From JACCYJ01 sp038198775 (GTDB taxonomy: Bacteria; Actinomycetota; Actinomycetes; Propionibacteriales; Nocardioidaceae), in the NCBI GenBank assembly GCA_038198775.1, contig JBBPZV010000029.1:35865-99864 (forward strand): 64,000 bases of DNA, given 5' to 3'. A program made the translations under genes and the position numbers. Positions 33,962 through 43,900 of the stretch are shown in pieces. Positions within the stretch are counted from its first letter, which is position 1, and every line of letters begins with the position of its first letter. The notes under the pieces are model-generated. The model made no database searches. It was not told the origin of the DNA and saw only the letters and a program-made list of their open reading frames with translations.

Positions 33962-35826
33962 GGCCGCACGGACCGCAGCCCGCTGGCCCGCCGGACCGGT
34001 CTGTCGACCGCCCGCTCGAGAGCGGCCCGGGTGCCGATGATTCGGACGTGGTGCTTGGCCCGGGTCACCGCGGTGTAGATCAGCTCGCGGGACAGCAGCG
34101 GCGACTCCGACGGTGGCAGTACCACCGTCACCCGATCGAACTCGCTGCCCTGGCTGCGGTGCACGGACATGGCGTGCACGGTCTGGACGTCAGCGAGCCT
34201 GCCCGGGGCGAACAGCTCGACGGCCCCCTCCCGCCGGAACGCTGCCTGCGGCTGCCCCTCGTGGTCGACGACGACGCCGGTGTCGCCGTTGAACAACCGC
34301 AGCTGGTAGTCGTTGGACGTCACCAGCAGCGGCCGTCCGAGGTACCACTGGCCGTCGCTGGCGTAGCCCGGGCAGCCCTCGGTGATCCACCCCTCGATCT
34401 GAGCCGCCCACCGCGCCACACCGTACGGGCCCTCGCGGTGTCCGCACAGCACCCGGTGCCGATCCAGCGCGGTGAGCGCGGCCTCGGCGTCGCCGGCGCG
34501 AGCTGCCTCGACCAGCACCGTGCCGGCCGCCAGCACGTCGTGGCGGAACGCGTCCGACGACCAACCGGAGGCCGGGTCGGCGTCGACGAACTCGATGCGG
34601 TCGTGGCCCGCGTCGAGCACCGCGCCGAGCCGCTCGATGGAGCCGGTACGGATCGCCTCCGCCAGGTCCTGCAGCTCGGGGGCGGCCCGGTGGTTCTCGG
34701 TCAGCTCAACCACGCCGGCGGTCAGCGCCCGCTGCCGCTCGGCGTCGCCCAACGCGTCGAGGTCCCTCGGGACGAGGGAGGCCACCTCGTCGGCGGGTGC
34801 CGCCCCGGGCGGGGGGGTGCGGTGAACCAGGTCGTTCAGCACCGCGCCGACCTCGACCGACGACAGCTGGTTGGGGTCGCCGACCAGGACCAGGCGCGCA
34901 TCCGGGTGCAGCGCCTCGATCAGCCGTGCCATCAGCGTCAGCGACACCATCGAGGCCTCGTCGACGACCACCACGTCGTACGGCAGCCGGTTGTTGCGGT
35001 CGTGCCAGAACCGGGTCCGCTGGTTTCGCGACCGGCCGAGCAGCCGGTGCAGCGTCACGGCGTTCAACGGTCCCAGCCGGTCACGGTCCTGTTGGTCGAG
35101 GTCCTGCGCCGCCCCCTCCGCGGCTTCGCTCATCCGGGCCGCCGCCTTGCCGGTCGGCGCCGCCAGCGCCACCCGCAGCGGCGGGCCGGGCTGGTCCTGC
35201 AGCAGCGCCAACAGCCGGGCGAGCGTCGTGGTCTTCCCGGTGCCCGGGCCGCCGGCGATGATGCCGAACCGCCGGTACGCCGCCACCACCGCCGCCAGCC
35301 GCTGCGGGTTCGGTGCCGGGCCGTGGAACAGCCGGCCGAGCGCCGCGCTCAGCCGTTCGCGGTCCGGACTCATCGGCCCGGCCGCCATCGCCGCATCGAC
35401 GTAGCCGGCGACCAGCCGCTCCTGCCGCCAGTACCGGTCCAGGTAGAGCAGCCCGTCGACGAGCCGCAGCGGCCGCTCGGCCGGCCCGTCGTATCCCGCC
35501 GCGACCAGCCGGCTGGCCTCGATCGCGCCAAGCCACTCGGCTGCCGGCGGCCACGGCAGCGCCGAGACCTCCTCCGCCGACAGCGCCTCGACCGCGGTCG
35601 ACCGGGACAGGTCGGCGACCGCCACGCACACCGAACCGTGGTGGACGCCGCGCACCGCCAGCGCGACGGCGAGCAGCACCGATTCGTCGCTCTCCCCCAG
35701 CAGCCGGCGCAGCCGGAGCGCGACGTGCACGTCGGCGTAGCCGAGCACCCCGGCGCGGTTGAACTGCTCGAGCAGCCCGGTGGCGCGGCGTACCAGGGCG
35801 GTCGGCTCGGTGCTGACCGGGGTCAC
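33940..35826 (-). CDS. recD: RecBCD subunit RecD
   Basis: 628 aa. SF1B 5'-3' helicase of the recombination/repair nuclease. Walker A GIIAGGPGTGKTTTLARLL, Walker B VVVVDEASMVSL, LVLVGDPNQLSSVEVGAVL (motif III), and the C-terminal VQTVHAMSVHRSQGSEF and LIYTAVTRAKHHVRI (motifs V/VI). GTG overlaps the recB stop by 4 nt. Last gene of the recC-recB-recD operon. Confidence 0.94.
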   Translation of the reverse strand: MTPVSTEPTALVRRATGLLEQFNRAGVLGYADVHVALRLRRLLGESDESVLLAVALAVRGVHHGSVCVAVADLSRSTAVEALSAEEVSALPWPPAAEWLGAIEASRLVAAGYDGPAERPLRLVDGLLYLDRYWRQERLVAGYVDAAMAAGPMSPDRERLSAALGRLFHGPAPNPQRLAAVVAAYRRFGIIAGGPGTGKTTTLARLLALLQDQPGPPLRVALAAPTGKAAARMSEAAEGAAQDLDQQDRDRLGPLNAVTLHRLLGRSRNQRTRFWHDRNNRLPYDVVVVDEASMVSLTLMARLIEALHPDARLVLVGDPNQLSSVEVGAVLNDLVHRTPPPGAAPADEVASLVPRDLDALGDAERQRALTAGVVELTENHRAAPELQDLAEAIRTGSIERLGAVLDAGHDRIEFVDADPASGWSSDAFRHDVLAAGTVLVEAARAGDAEAALTALDRHRVLCGHREGPYGVARWAAQIEGWITEGCPGYASDGQWYLGRPLLVTSNDYQLRLFNGDTGVVVDHEGQPQAAFRREGAVELFAPGRLADVQTVHAMSVHRSQGSEFDRVTVVLPPSESPLLSRELIYTAVTRAKHHVRIIGTRAALERAVDRPVRRASGLRSVRPYAPRSS

Positions 35827-38800
35827 GACACGCCGCCGTGCAGCAGGTCCGACAGCTCGCTGATCAGCTCCGGCGGCGGCGACCAGGAGAACACGCCGGA
35901 CGGCACGGCATCACCGCCCGGGGCCCCCGGGCCGGACATGCCGCGCAGGAACAGGTACAGCACCCCGCCGAGATGACGGGCGGGCCGGTAGCCGGGCTGG
36001 CGCCAGCGCAGGTAGCGGTGCAGCGCCACCGAGTACAGCAGCGCCTGGACGGGGTAGTGCGCGCGCCTCATCTCGCGAGCCAGCGCGGCCGGCCGGTAGT
36101 CGGCCACGGTGAGGTCCTCTCCCCCTCCCAGCCGGTTGGTCTTGTAGTCGACGACCAGGTAGCGCGACGTGCCGTCGTCGGCGCGGACGCGAAGGACCGC
36201 GTCGATGCTGCCGGTGAGGAACCCGCGCAGCCGGCGCTCGGCGATCAGCGGCACGGCCAGGTCGTCGGCGTACCCGGCGAGCGGGTCGTCGGGACCCAGG
36301 TGACGCCGCAGCAGCTCCGCGAACTCCCGCACCCGTACCGTGCCGCTCGGGGGGTCGCCCCCGGCCAGCGGCAGCTCGAACTCGAGCTCGTCCAGCCGGT
36401 CCTTGGAGTCGATGTCGACCAGCCGCCGACCGCCGGCGACCGGGCCGAGTGGGGTGCGCAGCGACGGCAGCAGGGCGGCGGCCAGCTCGTCCGGTTGCAG
36501 GTCGAAGCGCTCGCACCCCGCCGCCTCGCAGCCCCGCCGCAGCTCGGCGCTCAGGTCGGCGACGGCGAAGTCGACCCGCTCGAGCACCCGGTGCACCAAG
36601 GTGCCGAACGCGGCACCGGGCGGGAAGCCGGCCATCGGCGACGCCGCCGCCTCCGGATCCACCGTTGGGGTTGACCCCTCCGCCAGGGGCTCGACCGGCT
36701 CGTCCAGGGTGCCGGGCGCCTCGGGCTCGCTGACCGCGCTGGCCGCGCCCGACGCCTCGTGCAGACCAGCCGTGATGCCGGTGTACGACGCGCGCCCCCA
36801 GACCCGGTCCAGGGTCCGGTCGAACGAACGCACCTGCAGGGTGGACCGCGGCGGCGCGGGGCGCGGCAGCCGCCCGCCTGGACCGCCACCGGCGACCTCC
36901 ACGCTCACCAGGCCACCGCTATCCGCGGACAGGGTGCGGAACCGCGCCCGGACGGCGGTGTCGTCCGGAAGTTTCACCCGGTCGGGGACGGCGCCGTCCT
37001 CGGCCGCCTCCGCGAACAGCAGCCGGTGCAGCGCCGCACCCTCGGTGTTGTTGCCCGGAACCCAGTACGTCACCGCCTGGCACCGGGCCCGGGTCAGCGC
37101 CACGTAGGCAAGCCGCAGCGACTCTCCGGAGTCCTCGGCGAGGTAGCGGGTCCTGCGGTCTTCGTAGCCCGGCCCGGTCGGTCCGCCGACGTCGAGCACC
37201 CGACCGGCGTTCTCGTCATGCAGCCGCATCAGATCGGGCTTGGCCTTGACCCACCGGTCCCACAGGAACGGCGCATAGACGACCGGCCATTCCAGCCCCT
37301 TGGCCCGCCAGATCGTCGTCACCTGCACCGCCTCGGCGTCCGACTCCAGCCGCCGGCTGCGTTCGTCGTCGAAGTCCCGCGCCGCCTCCGCCCGGCGGTG
37401 CTGCAGCCATTGCAGCAGCGACGAGACCCCGGCGTACCCCTCGGTGGCGGCCCGGTGCAACGCCTGGGCAATGTGGCGGAGGTCGGTGAGCCGGCGCTCG
37501 CCGTCCTCGCGGGCCAGCACCCGTTCGACCATGCCGGTGGCGGTGACGGCCTCGTTCAGCGCCGCGATCCCCTGATCGGCCAGCACCTCGGCCCACCGTC
37601 GCAGCCGCGATCCGAAGGCATCCAGAGCGGTGTCGTCGGCGGTCGCCAGCTCGGCCGCGGTCCACCCCACGAAGTCGGTGAGGGCGGCGTTGCGGGCGAG
37701 CACGGCGCGGTGCGGCTGCTCCAGCGCGGTCAGCAGCACCAGCCAGTCGTGTGCGGCGGCGGAGCGGTAGACCGAGTCGGTCCCCAGGAACACGACCGGC
37801 ACGTCCAGCCGGGCGATCGCGTCGCGGATCGTCTCGCCGTCCTCGTTGCGGTGCACGAGGACAGCGAGATCGGCGGGTCGTAGCCGCCGCCAGTCCTGAT
37901 CACGGCGTTCGACGATCTCGGCGCCGGAGGACAGCAAGCCCACCACGTCCGACGCGACATCCTCCGCGACGAGCCGACGGGCCTCCTTGACCACCACCTT
38001 GGCCGTGATCGGCTTGTCGAACTGTGCGCGAGGCGCCCAGCGGAGCCGCACGGGGGCGCTGTCCGGCGCCCCGCGCAGCGTCGGCTCCCGATGTGCGGCG
38101 CCGACCTCGTGCACGCGGATGTCGGGGTGTCCCAAAGCAGCCTCGCCGAGCAGCCGGCCGAGCCCCCGCACCAGCGGCCGGTCACTGCGCCAGTTGGTGC
38201 CGAGGGTCTGCTCGTCGGCGGCGGCCTTCTTGGCCAGCAGGTATGTCATGACGTCGGCGCCGCGGAAGGCGTAGATCGCCTGCTTGGGGTCGCCGATGAG
38301 CACCAGGGTGCGGTGGCCGTGGAAGGTCCGCTCCAGGATCTGCCATTGCACCGGGTCGGTGTCTTGGAACTCGTCGACGAGCACGATCTGGTAGCGCTGG
38401 CGGATCCGCTGGCACGCGTCCTCCCCGGTCTGGGGATGGGTCAGTGCCGCGTGCAGGTAGCTGAGCAGGTCGTCGTAGTCCATCACCCGCATCGCGCGCT
38501 TGCGTCGGGCCACCTCGCTGCGCGCCCGGCCCGCGAACGCCACCCGGACACCGGCGTCGGTGCCGGCCGCGGCGTTCGCCGGCTCCAGCCGTGCCGACGG
38601 ATCCCCGACCGCCTCGGCCGCGATACCCGCCGCAACGCCGAAGCCGAACGTGTCCACCGGCGGCGAGCTGTCGGCTCGGCCGTAGTCGCCGACGTACAGG
38701 TCGGTGGCGGCGTCGTGGACCAGGTCGTTGGTCGTCTCGGCGAAAGTGACGTCGGAATCGAGGTCGGCGGCGATGCCGAGGCCGGCCAGCATCTGGTGAC

Positions 38801-39191
38801 AGAAGCCGTGGGTGGTGGCGATGAGGGCGGCGTCGAAGTCGGCGACCGCCCGGGCCAGGCGTCGGTACCGAGCCCGCACCTCGTCGTCGGGACCGCTCGC
38901 CAGGAAGCGGACCAGGTCGTCGGCGGAGCCCCGAGCGGCCTCGGCGTCGGCCAGCGCGGTCGTCACCCCGGCCAGCCGCTCGCGCACTCGCTCACGCAGC
39001 TCGGCCGTTGCGGCGCGGCCGAAGGTGACGAGCATCAGCTGGTCGACCTCCACCACGCCGGCGGCGAGGTAGCGCACCGCCAACCCCGCGATGTTGTGGG
39101 TCTTGCCGGTGCCGGCGCTGGCCTCGAGCATCGCTGTCTGCCTGCCCGTGGGCAGGTCACCGCAGAGGTCGAACACCGGGGCCGCGCTCAC
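35823..39191 (-). CDS. recB: RecBCD subunit RecB
   Basis: 1122 aa. SF1A 3'-5' helicase-nuclease. Walker A LEASAGTGKTHNIAGL at residues ~23-38; DEFQDTDPVQWQILE (Walker B); LVLIGDPKQAIYAFRGAD (motif III); and a C-terminal PD-(D/E)XK nuclease with GSIDAVLRVRADDG and YLVVDYKTN. The final ~40 residues follow the nuclease as in other actinobacterial RecB. GTG start overlaps the recC stop by 4 nt (GTGA). Confidence 0.95.
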   Translation of the reverse strand: MSAAPVFDLCGDLPTGRQTAMLEASAGTGKTHNIAGLAVRYLAAGVVEVDQLMLVTFGRAATAELRERVRERLAGVTTALADAEAARGSADDLVRFLASGPDDEVRARYRRLARAVADFDAALIATTHGFCHQMLAGLGIAADLDSDVTFAETTNDLVHDAATDLYVGDYGRADSSPPVDTFGFGVAAGIAAEAVGDPSARLEPANAAAGTDAGVRVAFAGRARSEVARRKRAMRVMDYDDLLSYLHAALTHPQTGEDACQRIRQRYQIVLVDEFQDTDPVQWQILERTFHGHRTLVLIGDPKQAIYAFRGADVMTYLLAKKAAADEQTLGTNWRSDRPLVRGLGRLLGEAALGHPDIRVHEVGAAHREPTLRGAPDSAPVRLRWAPRAQFDKPITAKVVVKEARRLVAEDVASDVVGLLSSGAEIVERRDQDWRRLRPADLAVLVHRNEDGETIRDAIARLDVPVVFLGTDSVYRSAAAHDWLVLLTALEQPHRAVLARNAALTDFVGWTAAELATADDTALDAFGSRLRRWAEVLADQGIAALNEAVTATGMVERVLAREDGERRLTDLRHIAQALHRAATEGYAGVSSLLQWLQHRRAEAARDFDDERSRRLESDAEAVQVTTIWRAKGLEWPVVYAPFLWDRWVKAKPDLMRLHDENAGRVLDVGGPTGPGYEDRRTRYLAEDSGESLRLAYVALTRARCQAVTYWVPGNNTEGAALHRLLFAEAAEDGAVPDRVKLPDDTAVRARFRTLSADSGGLVSVEVAGGGPGGRLPRPAPPRSTLQVRSFDRTLDRVWGRASYTGITAGLHEASGAASAVSEPEAPGTLDEPVEPLAEGSTPTVDPEAAASPMAGFPPGAAFGTLVHRVLERVDFAVADLSAELRRGCEAAGCERFDLQPDELAAALLPSLRTPLGPVAGGRRLVDIDSKDRLDELEFELPLAGGDPPSGTVRVREFAELLRRHLGPDDPLAGYADDLAVPLIAERRLRGFLTGSIDAVLRVRADDGTSRYLVVDYKTNRLGGGEDLTVADYRPAALAREMRRAHYPVQALLYSVALHRYLRWRQPGYRPARHLGGVLYLFLRGMSGPGAPGGDAVPSGVFSWSPPPELISELSDLLHGGVS

Positions 39192-42100
39192 TCGACCACC
39201 TCCGCGGCCTGCAGCGGTGACCAGATCCGGCGTGCCAGCTGGCCGAAGAGGTGGGGTTCGTCAGCGAAGCTCGCCGCCGGGTCCGGCGCTGCGGCCAGCA
39301 GGTCGGCGAAGCCGCGCAGGCCGACCCGCTCGTGGTCCGCGTCGTCGTACTCCCCCCAGGCGGAGCTCTGCCCGTCCTGGCGCCACTCCTTGGCCGCCAG
39401 CGTGGCGGCGGTGTCGGGGTTGACGCCGCTGCCACGACGTTGCGCGTACGCGCAGGCGGTCCTGGGCGGCACCGGCAACGGTCGGGTCAGGCCGGCGCGG
39501 TAGAGGTCGACGAGCGCGGCCAGGTGTCCTCGCGCGTCGGCCGCGAGCATGCCGGTGAGCGTCGAGACGGCGGTCCCCCTCGCGCCACGGCCGATGGTGA
39601 CCGCGGTCCAGTTCCGGCCGGGCAGCTGCGCGCACAGCGCCAGCAGCTGGACCCAGGCGCGGATCCGGTGCTTCGCGGACAGCTTGGAGTACTCGATGCG
39701 GACCACCCGGTTCCCGTACACCCGGGGGACGGTTCCGTCCACCCGCATGCCGGACGGCAGGTCGAGGCGGACATCCACCGTCTCGGCGGCCTTGGATCGC
39801 AGCTCTCGGCTGCGTTCCAGCAAGGCCGTCACGTTGTCGACGACAGCCTCCAGCTCCGTCGCGCCGAGCCCGCCGGGGGGCAGCCCGCCGCGCAGGCGCT
39901 CGACGTGGCACGCCGCGTCCCGCGATAGCCCGGCGAGCCCCGCCCGCAGCAGCCGGTCCCCGACCGCCCACAGCTCGAGGCCGTCCGGGTCGACGGGCAC
40001 GGCGTCGGACGGCTGCTCCTGCTCGTCGGCGGTCCGCAGCTCGAGCCGCTCGCGCAGGAAGCCGCGCACCGGGTGCTCGAGGAACCGGATCAGGCTCTCC
40101 AGCGACACCGTATCCACCGGCGCCGCCGGCAACGGCGCTTCCAGGAACGGCCGGCGGGCGGTCTGCCCCTCGCGGAGTGCCAGGCTGCCGTCGTAGGACG
40201 CGGTGTCGAAGCTGAACGCCTGCGGTCGTCCCAGCCGGCCCGGGATGAAGTTGCGGGCGTCGAACGGCTGCAACGGGTGCGCGACGACCACCCGGTCGCG
40301 GACCCGCCCGGCGGAGACGGTGGCGCTGCGGTCGAGCACGTCGAGCAGCTCACCGAGCGGGACCGCGGGCGGGCGCTCGGCGCCGTTGCGTTCGTCGGCC
40401 CCGGTGTAGAGGACGACGAGCCGCTGCTGCGCGGCGAGAATCGCGTCGAGGAAGAGCTGCCGGTCCTCCGAGCGCCGGTCGCGTTCGCCCACGCGGGGGA
40501 TGCGGGAGAGGACGTCGTCGCCGTCCACCCGGGTGCCGCGGGGGAACACCCCGTCGTCGAGCCCGAGCAGGCACACCACCCGGTGCGGCACCGACCGCAT
40601 CGGCACCATGGTGGCGACGGTGAGGTGGCCGGTGCGGAAGTTGGCCCGGGTGGGCCGACCGGCGAGCCGGTCGCCGAGCAGCGCTCGCGCGTCGGAGAGG
40701 CCCAGCAGGGGCGTGCCGGATCCGTTCGCAGCGGTGGCGGCCACATCGGCGAGGATCGTCCGCGCCTGGCTGAGCTGCCAGGCGTCGCGGGGAGCCACGT
40801 CGACGAAGGCGGCGAGCGCACCGGTGAGCGCGGCCATCCACCGGTCGAGCGGCTGCTCGCGGGTGAGCTCGCCGACGGCGGCGTCGAGCCGGTCCAGGAG
40901 CTCGGCCAGCCGGCCGACGAGCTCGATCTCGGTACTGTCGATATCGTCGAGCGGCAGCGCCGCACCGAGCGGCCGCAGACCTTCCTCGTCCATGGCGACG
41001 CCCGCCAGGATCCGGTCCAGCCCGTGCTCCCAGGTGTTCTGCCCGATCCCGCGGAGCCCGTACGCGTCGCGGGCGTGCGCGTCGAGACCCCAGCGCACCC
41101 CGGCCCGGCGCACCCACTCCCCGATCCGGTCCAGCGCCTCCTCGTCAAAGCCGAACCTGCGTCGCACCGGCTGCATCGCGGCCAGGTCGAGCACCTCGGA
41201 GGCGGTCAGCCGCGCGTCGGCCAGGTCGAGCAGCCGGCCGGCTACTCCCAACACCGGGTTGGTCTGGCGCAGCGAGCGGTCGGCCAGCCGGAAGGTCAGG
41301 TGGTGTCCGGGATGGGCGTGGCCAGCGGCACCGTCGGCGTCGTCGAGCGTCTCGACGCCGAGGCTGGCGCTGATGAGCGGCGCGTACGCCTCGATGTCGG
41401 GGCACATCACGATGATGTCGCGCAGCTCGAGGGTGGGATCGTCGGCGAGCAGCCCGAGCAGCACCTCGCGCAGCACCTCCACCTGGCGGTGCCGGCCATG
41501 GCAGGCGTGGACCTGTACGGAGCCGTCGGTGTCGCTGAGGGTGTGGGAGCCGGGGTCCGGTGGCCGGTCTGCGTGCAGGTCGGCCTGGACGGTGCCGAGC
41601 AAGGTCTTCGGGGTTGTGGGCGGCTCGAGATGCTCGTCGACAGCCATTGCCGTGTGAGCCGCGAGGCGCACCTGCATCTCGCGGGCGTCGCGGCCGAGAG
41701 AGCGCAGCAGCGGGTGTTCGGGCACCTCCCGGGTCGGGTCGGCGCGGCGGGTCGAGACGGCCACATCGCCGCCGACCGCCTGCTGCAGCTGCCGCCACAG
41801 ACCGTTGGAGGGGTGGGGCAGCCAGAGGTGGACGTCGCGGTGCTCGGCAAGCGCGGCGATGACCGCGAGCTGGTCGGTCGCCAGCCGGGTGGGCCCGAAG
41901 ATCGAGACCCGCTCGGGCAGGTCGACCAGCTGGGGCTGCTCCCGCAACCGCTGGCAGACCGGCCCCAGCCGTTCGGCCGGGCTCTCGGTCCCGAGGTGTT
42001 CACGCAGCCGCCGCCAAAGCTCCGCCTGCCACGCCAGATCGCGATCGAGGGGCTGGCCGTACCCGTCCGTGTCGTCGCGTCGCCGCCACGCCTGCAGCAT

Positions 42101-42565
42101 CGGCGGTCTCTCGGCGGCGTACGCCGTGAAGAGCCCGGCAAGCTTCTGCGCCACGGCCATGCGCCGGCCTTGGTTGACGCCGCCTTCCACCAGACCGAGA
42201 TGACGGCCCAGCGTGCGGCACCACTCCTCCCCTGCGCAGTCGTCGATGACGTCCAGCAGCGGCCAGGGCAGTCGCCGCTCGGCCCACGGATCGTCGTCGG
42301 CAGCGATGCCGGTGGTGGCGGTCAGCGCCTCGCGCACCAGGCGACCCGGCGGGGGGAAGTGGACGTTCGCACAGACGCCGTCGGAGTCTTCCGGCTGGGC
42401 GCCGAGGCTGGTGGACAGCGACTGGGCGATCCAGCGCTCCACGCCGCGGGACGGCACCGCGACGACGTCGGGCTGGAACGGATCAGAGGGGACCCCGGAC
42501 AACAGCTCAGCGAGTGCTCGGACCAGCACGTCCGCGCGCTCGGCCCGGTGCACCTGCAGCCCCAT
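39188..42565 (-). CDS. recC: RecBCD subunit RecC
   Basis: 1125 aa. N-terminal MGLQVHRAERADVLVRALAELL, then DPFQPDVVAVPSRGVERWIAQSLS, and DLPERVSIFGPTRLATDQLAVIAALAEHRDVHLWLPHPS are RecC signatures. The inactivated-nuclease-like C-terminus carries GTVPRVYGNRVVRIEYSKLSAKH. RecC recognises Chi in the holoenzyme; the actinobacterial Chi of this organism is unknown. ATG at 42565 was chosen for GGGAG nearby and because it precedes the conserved start. Confidence 0.94.
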   Translation of the reverse strand: MGLQVHRAERADVLVRALAELLSGVPSDPFQPDVVAVPSRGVERWIAQSLSTSLGAQPEDSDGVCANVHFPPPGRLVREALTATTGIAADDDPWAERRLPWPLLDVIDDCAGEEWCRTLGRHLGLVEGGVNQGRRMAVAQKLAGLFTAYAAERPPMLQAWRRRDDTDGYGQPLDRDLAWQAELWRRLREHLGTESPAERLGPVCQRLREQPQLVDLPERVSIFGPTRLATDQLAVIAALAEHRDVHLWLPHPSNGLWRQLQQAVGGDVAVSTRRADPTREVPEHPLLRSLGRDAREMQVRLAAHTAMAVDEHLEPPTTPKTLLGTVQADLHADRPPDPGSHTLSDTDGSVQVHACHGRHRQVEVLREVLLGLLADDPTLELRDIIVMCPDIEAYAPLISASLGVETLDDADGAAGHAHPGHHLTFRLADRSLRQTNPVLGVAGRLLDLADARLTASEVLDLAAMQPVRRRFGFDEEALDRIGEWVRRAGVRWGLDAHARDAYGLRGIGQNTWEHGLDRILAGVAMDEEGLRPLGAALPLDDIDSTEIELVGRLAELLDRLDAAVGELTREQPLDRWMAALTGALAAFVDVAPRDAWQLSQARTILADVAATAANGSGTPLLGLSDARALLGDRLAGRPTRANFRTGHLTVATMVPMRSVPHRVVCLLGLDDGVFPRGTRVDGDDVLSRIPRVGERDRRSEDRQLFLDAILAAQQRLVVLYTGADERNGAERPPAVPLGELLDVLDRSATVSAGRVRDRVVVAHPLQPFDARNFIPGRLGRPQAFSFDTASYDGSLALREGQTARRPFLEAPLPAAPVDTVSLESLIRFLEHPVRGFLRERLELRTADEQEQPSDAVPVDPDGLELWAVGDRLLRAGLAGLSRDAACHVERLRGGLPPGGLGATELEAVVDNVTALLERSRELRSKAAETVDVRLDLPSGMRVDGTVPRVYGNRVVRIEYSKLSAKHRIRAWVQLLALCAQLPGRNWTAVTIGRGARGTAVSTLTGMLAADARGHLAALVDLYRAGLTRPLPVPPRTACAYAQRRGSGVNPDTAATLAAKEWRQDGQSSAWGEYDDADHERVGLRGFADLLAAAPDPAASFADEPHLFGQLARRIWSPLQAAEVVE

Positions 42566-42685
42566 CCCTGCTCCCCGCACTCGCCACCCGCCCGCGCTTG
42601 GCGCTGGCGTGGTCGCGAGCCTATGGGAGCCCACCGACAATGATCTCGATGGTGTCACCGAGGACGAACTGGCCGGACTTTGTGC

Positions 42686-42691
42686 TACGGT
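42686..42691 (+). promoter_or_regulatory. -10 box (TACGGT) of leaderless Phd/VapC promoter
   Basis: TACGGT, 7 nt, then the ATG at 42699. No ribosome-binding site is visible in between. Confidence 0.45.
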
Positions 42692-42698
42692 GACGCAC

Positions 42699-42977
42699 AT
42701 GGAGTCGTCGGTAGGTGTGCGTGAGCTGCGACAGAACCTGAGTCGTTATCTGGAGCGGGTGAAGGCCGGGGAGGCATTCGTCGTGACCGAGCGCGGCAGC
42801 GAGGTCGCGCGCCTGACGCCCTCCGGTGGTCGCCAGAGCGGGCTGGCGCGACTGATCGCCGAGCGAGGCGCATCGATCCCACAGGGTGACTTGATCGCCC
42901 GCCTCGGGCCGCGGCATCGCCCCGCCGGCCGCTCGACGGCGGACGTGCTCGCCGAGCAGCGAGCTGAACGCCGCTGA
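42699..42977 (+). CDS. Phd/YefM-family antitoxin
   Basis: 92 aa. VGVRELRQNLSRYLERVKAGEAFVVTERGSEVARLTP is the standard Phd/YefM N-terminal DNA-binding and folding motif; the remaining ~50 residues would wrap the toxin. Binds and neutralises the PIN toxin encoded next, and normally represses its own promoter. Confidence 0.88.
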   Translation: MESSVGVRELRQNLSRYLERVKAGEAFVVTERGSEVARLTPSGGRQSGLARLIAERGASIPQGDLIARLGPRHRPAGRSTADVLAEQRAERR

Positions 42978-43378
42978 GTACCGGTAGGACGCTCGCGTAC
43001 CTGGACACCTCGGCGTACCTGAAGCTGATCGTCGACGAGCCCGAGTCCGCGGCGCTGGAACGCGAGCTGGGAGGCTGGTCGGCCTGGACGTCGAGTGCGC
43101 TGCTCGGCGTGGAAGCCGTGCGTGCCTGTCGGCGCCTCGGCGAGTCCGTCGCCGCTTCGGCGGAGGAGGCACTGACCGGCATCGCGCTCATCCCCATCGA
43201 CGACGAGGTGCTGGCGATCGCGCGACGCCTCGACCCCAGTGAGCTGCGGTCACTGGATGCCGTACACCTGGCGACCGCACTGAGCATCCGCGACGATCTC
43301 GGTGCCCTGTTCAGCTACGACGCCCGGCTGACCGCCGCAGCCACTGCTGCCGGCTTGCACGTGCTCGGTCCAGACTGA
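42974..43378 (+). CDS. VapC-type PIN-domain toxin, apparent CTG start
   Basis: 134 aa from CTG at 42974, whose last three bases with the next A form the antitoxin stop (CTGA), as ATGA/GTGA do in similar pairs. The N-terminus STGRTLAYLDTSAYLKLIVDE supplies the first catalytic Asp, so the shorter ATG/GTG options (GTG at 43109) would lose it. An in-frame stop at 42965-42967 limits the start. LLGVEAVRACRR carries the conserved Glu, DAVHLATAL and FSYDARL the later acidic residues; the RNase site looks intact. Confidence 0.8.
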   Translation: MSTGRTLAYLDTSAYLKLIVDEPESAALERELGGWSAWTSSALLGVEAVRACRRLGESVAASAEEALTGIALIPIDDEVLAIARRLDPSELRSLDAVHLATALSIRDDLGALFSYDARLTAAATAAGLHVLGPD

Positions 43379-43412
43379 GAGTCGGAGCCGTCAGGCAGTG
43401 CAGGCCCCGACC

Positions 43413-43781
43413 TCAGCCGCTCTTGACCAGTCCGATCACGTGGCCCTCGGGGTCGCTGAACTGCCCGAGCGAGAGCCCCGGCATGACCTCGTCGGGACCG
43501 AAGAGGCGCTGACCGCCGAGGCGCTCGGCAGTCGCGAGCGACGCTTCGATATCGGGCACCTCGACGTAGAACGTCACGTGGCCCTCGTACCCGTCGGGTC
43601 CCTGGCCGACTCCGCCGCCGATGCCGGCGCCGTCGGAGTTGGTGTTGCCCTCCCGGGCGATCATGCCGTAGTTCATGGCGTTGTCCGCGTCGATGTCCCA
43701 CCCGAACAGCTCGGCGAAGTACCGCTGCAGCTTCGGACCGTCCTTGCCGATGACCTCGAAGTGCACGACTGGCTGTCCCAT
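43413..43781 (-). CDS. VOC (glyoxalase/bleomycin-resistance) family protein
   Basis: 122 aa single VOC module: HFEVIGKDGPKLQRYFAELFGWDID, GGVGQGPDGYEGHVTFYVEVPDIEASLATAERLGG, and FSDPEGHVIGLVK at the end. Metal ligands would be the His/Glu in these strands; probable homodimer. Function unknown. GGGAGGA lies 6-7 nt before the ATG. Confidence 0.88.
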   Translation of the reverse strand: MGQPVVHFEVIGKDGPKLQRYFAELFGWDIDADNAMNYGMIAREGNTNSDGAGIGGGVGQGPDGYEGHVTFYVEVPDIEASLATAERLGGQRLFGPDEVMPGLSLGQFSDPEGHVIGLVKSG

Positions 43782-43900
43782 CGGAAAGTCCTCCCGTCTG
43801 GCCGGCTGTCCCGGCTGTGGTCGCTAACCGTCTCAGACTTGTCGCTGGCCGAGAACTCATCGTGCCGAGCGGTTGAAGAAGAAGCTGCTTCGATAGCGGC

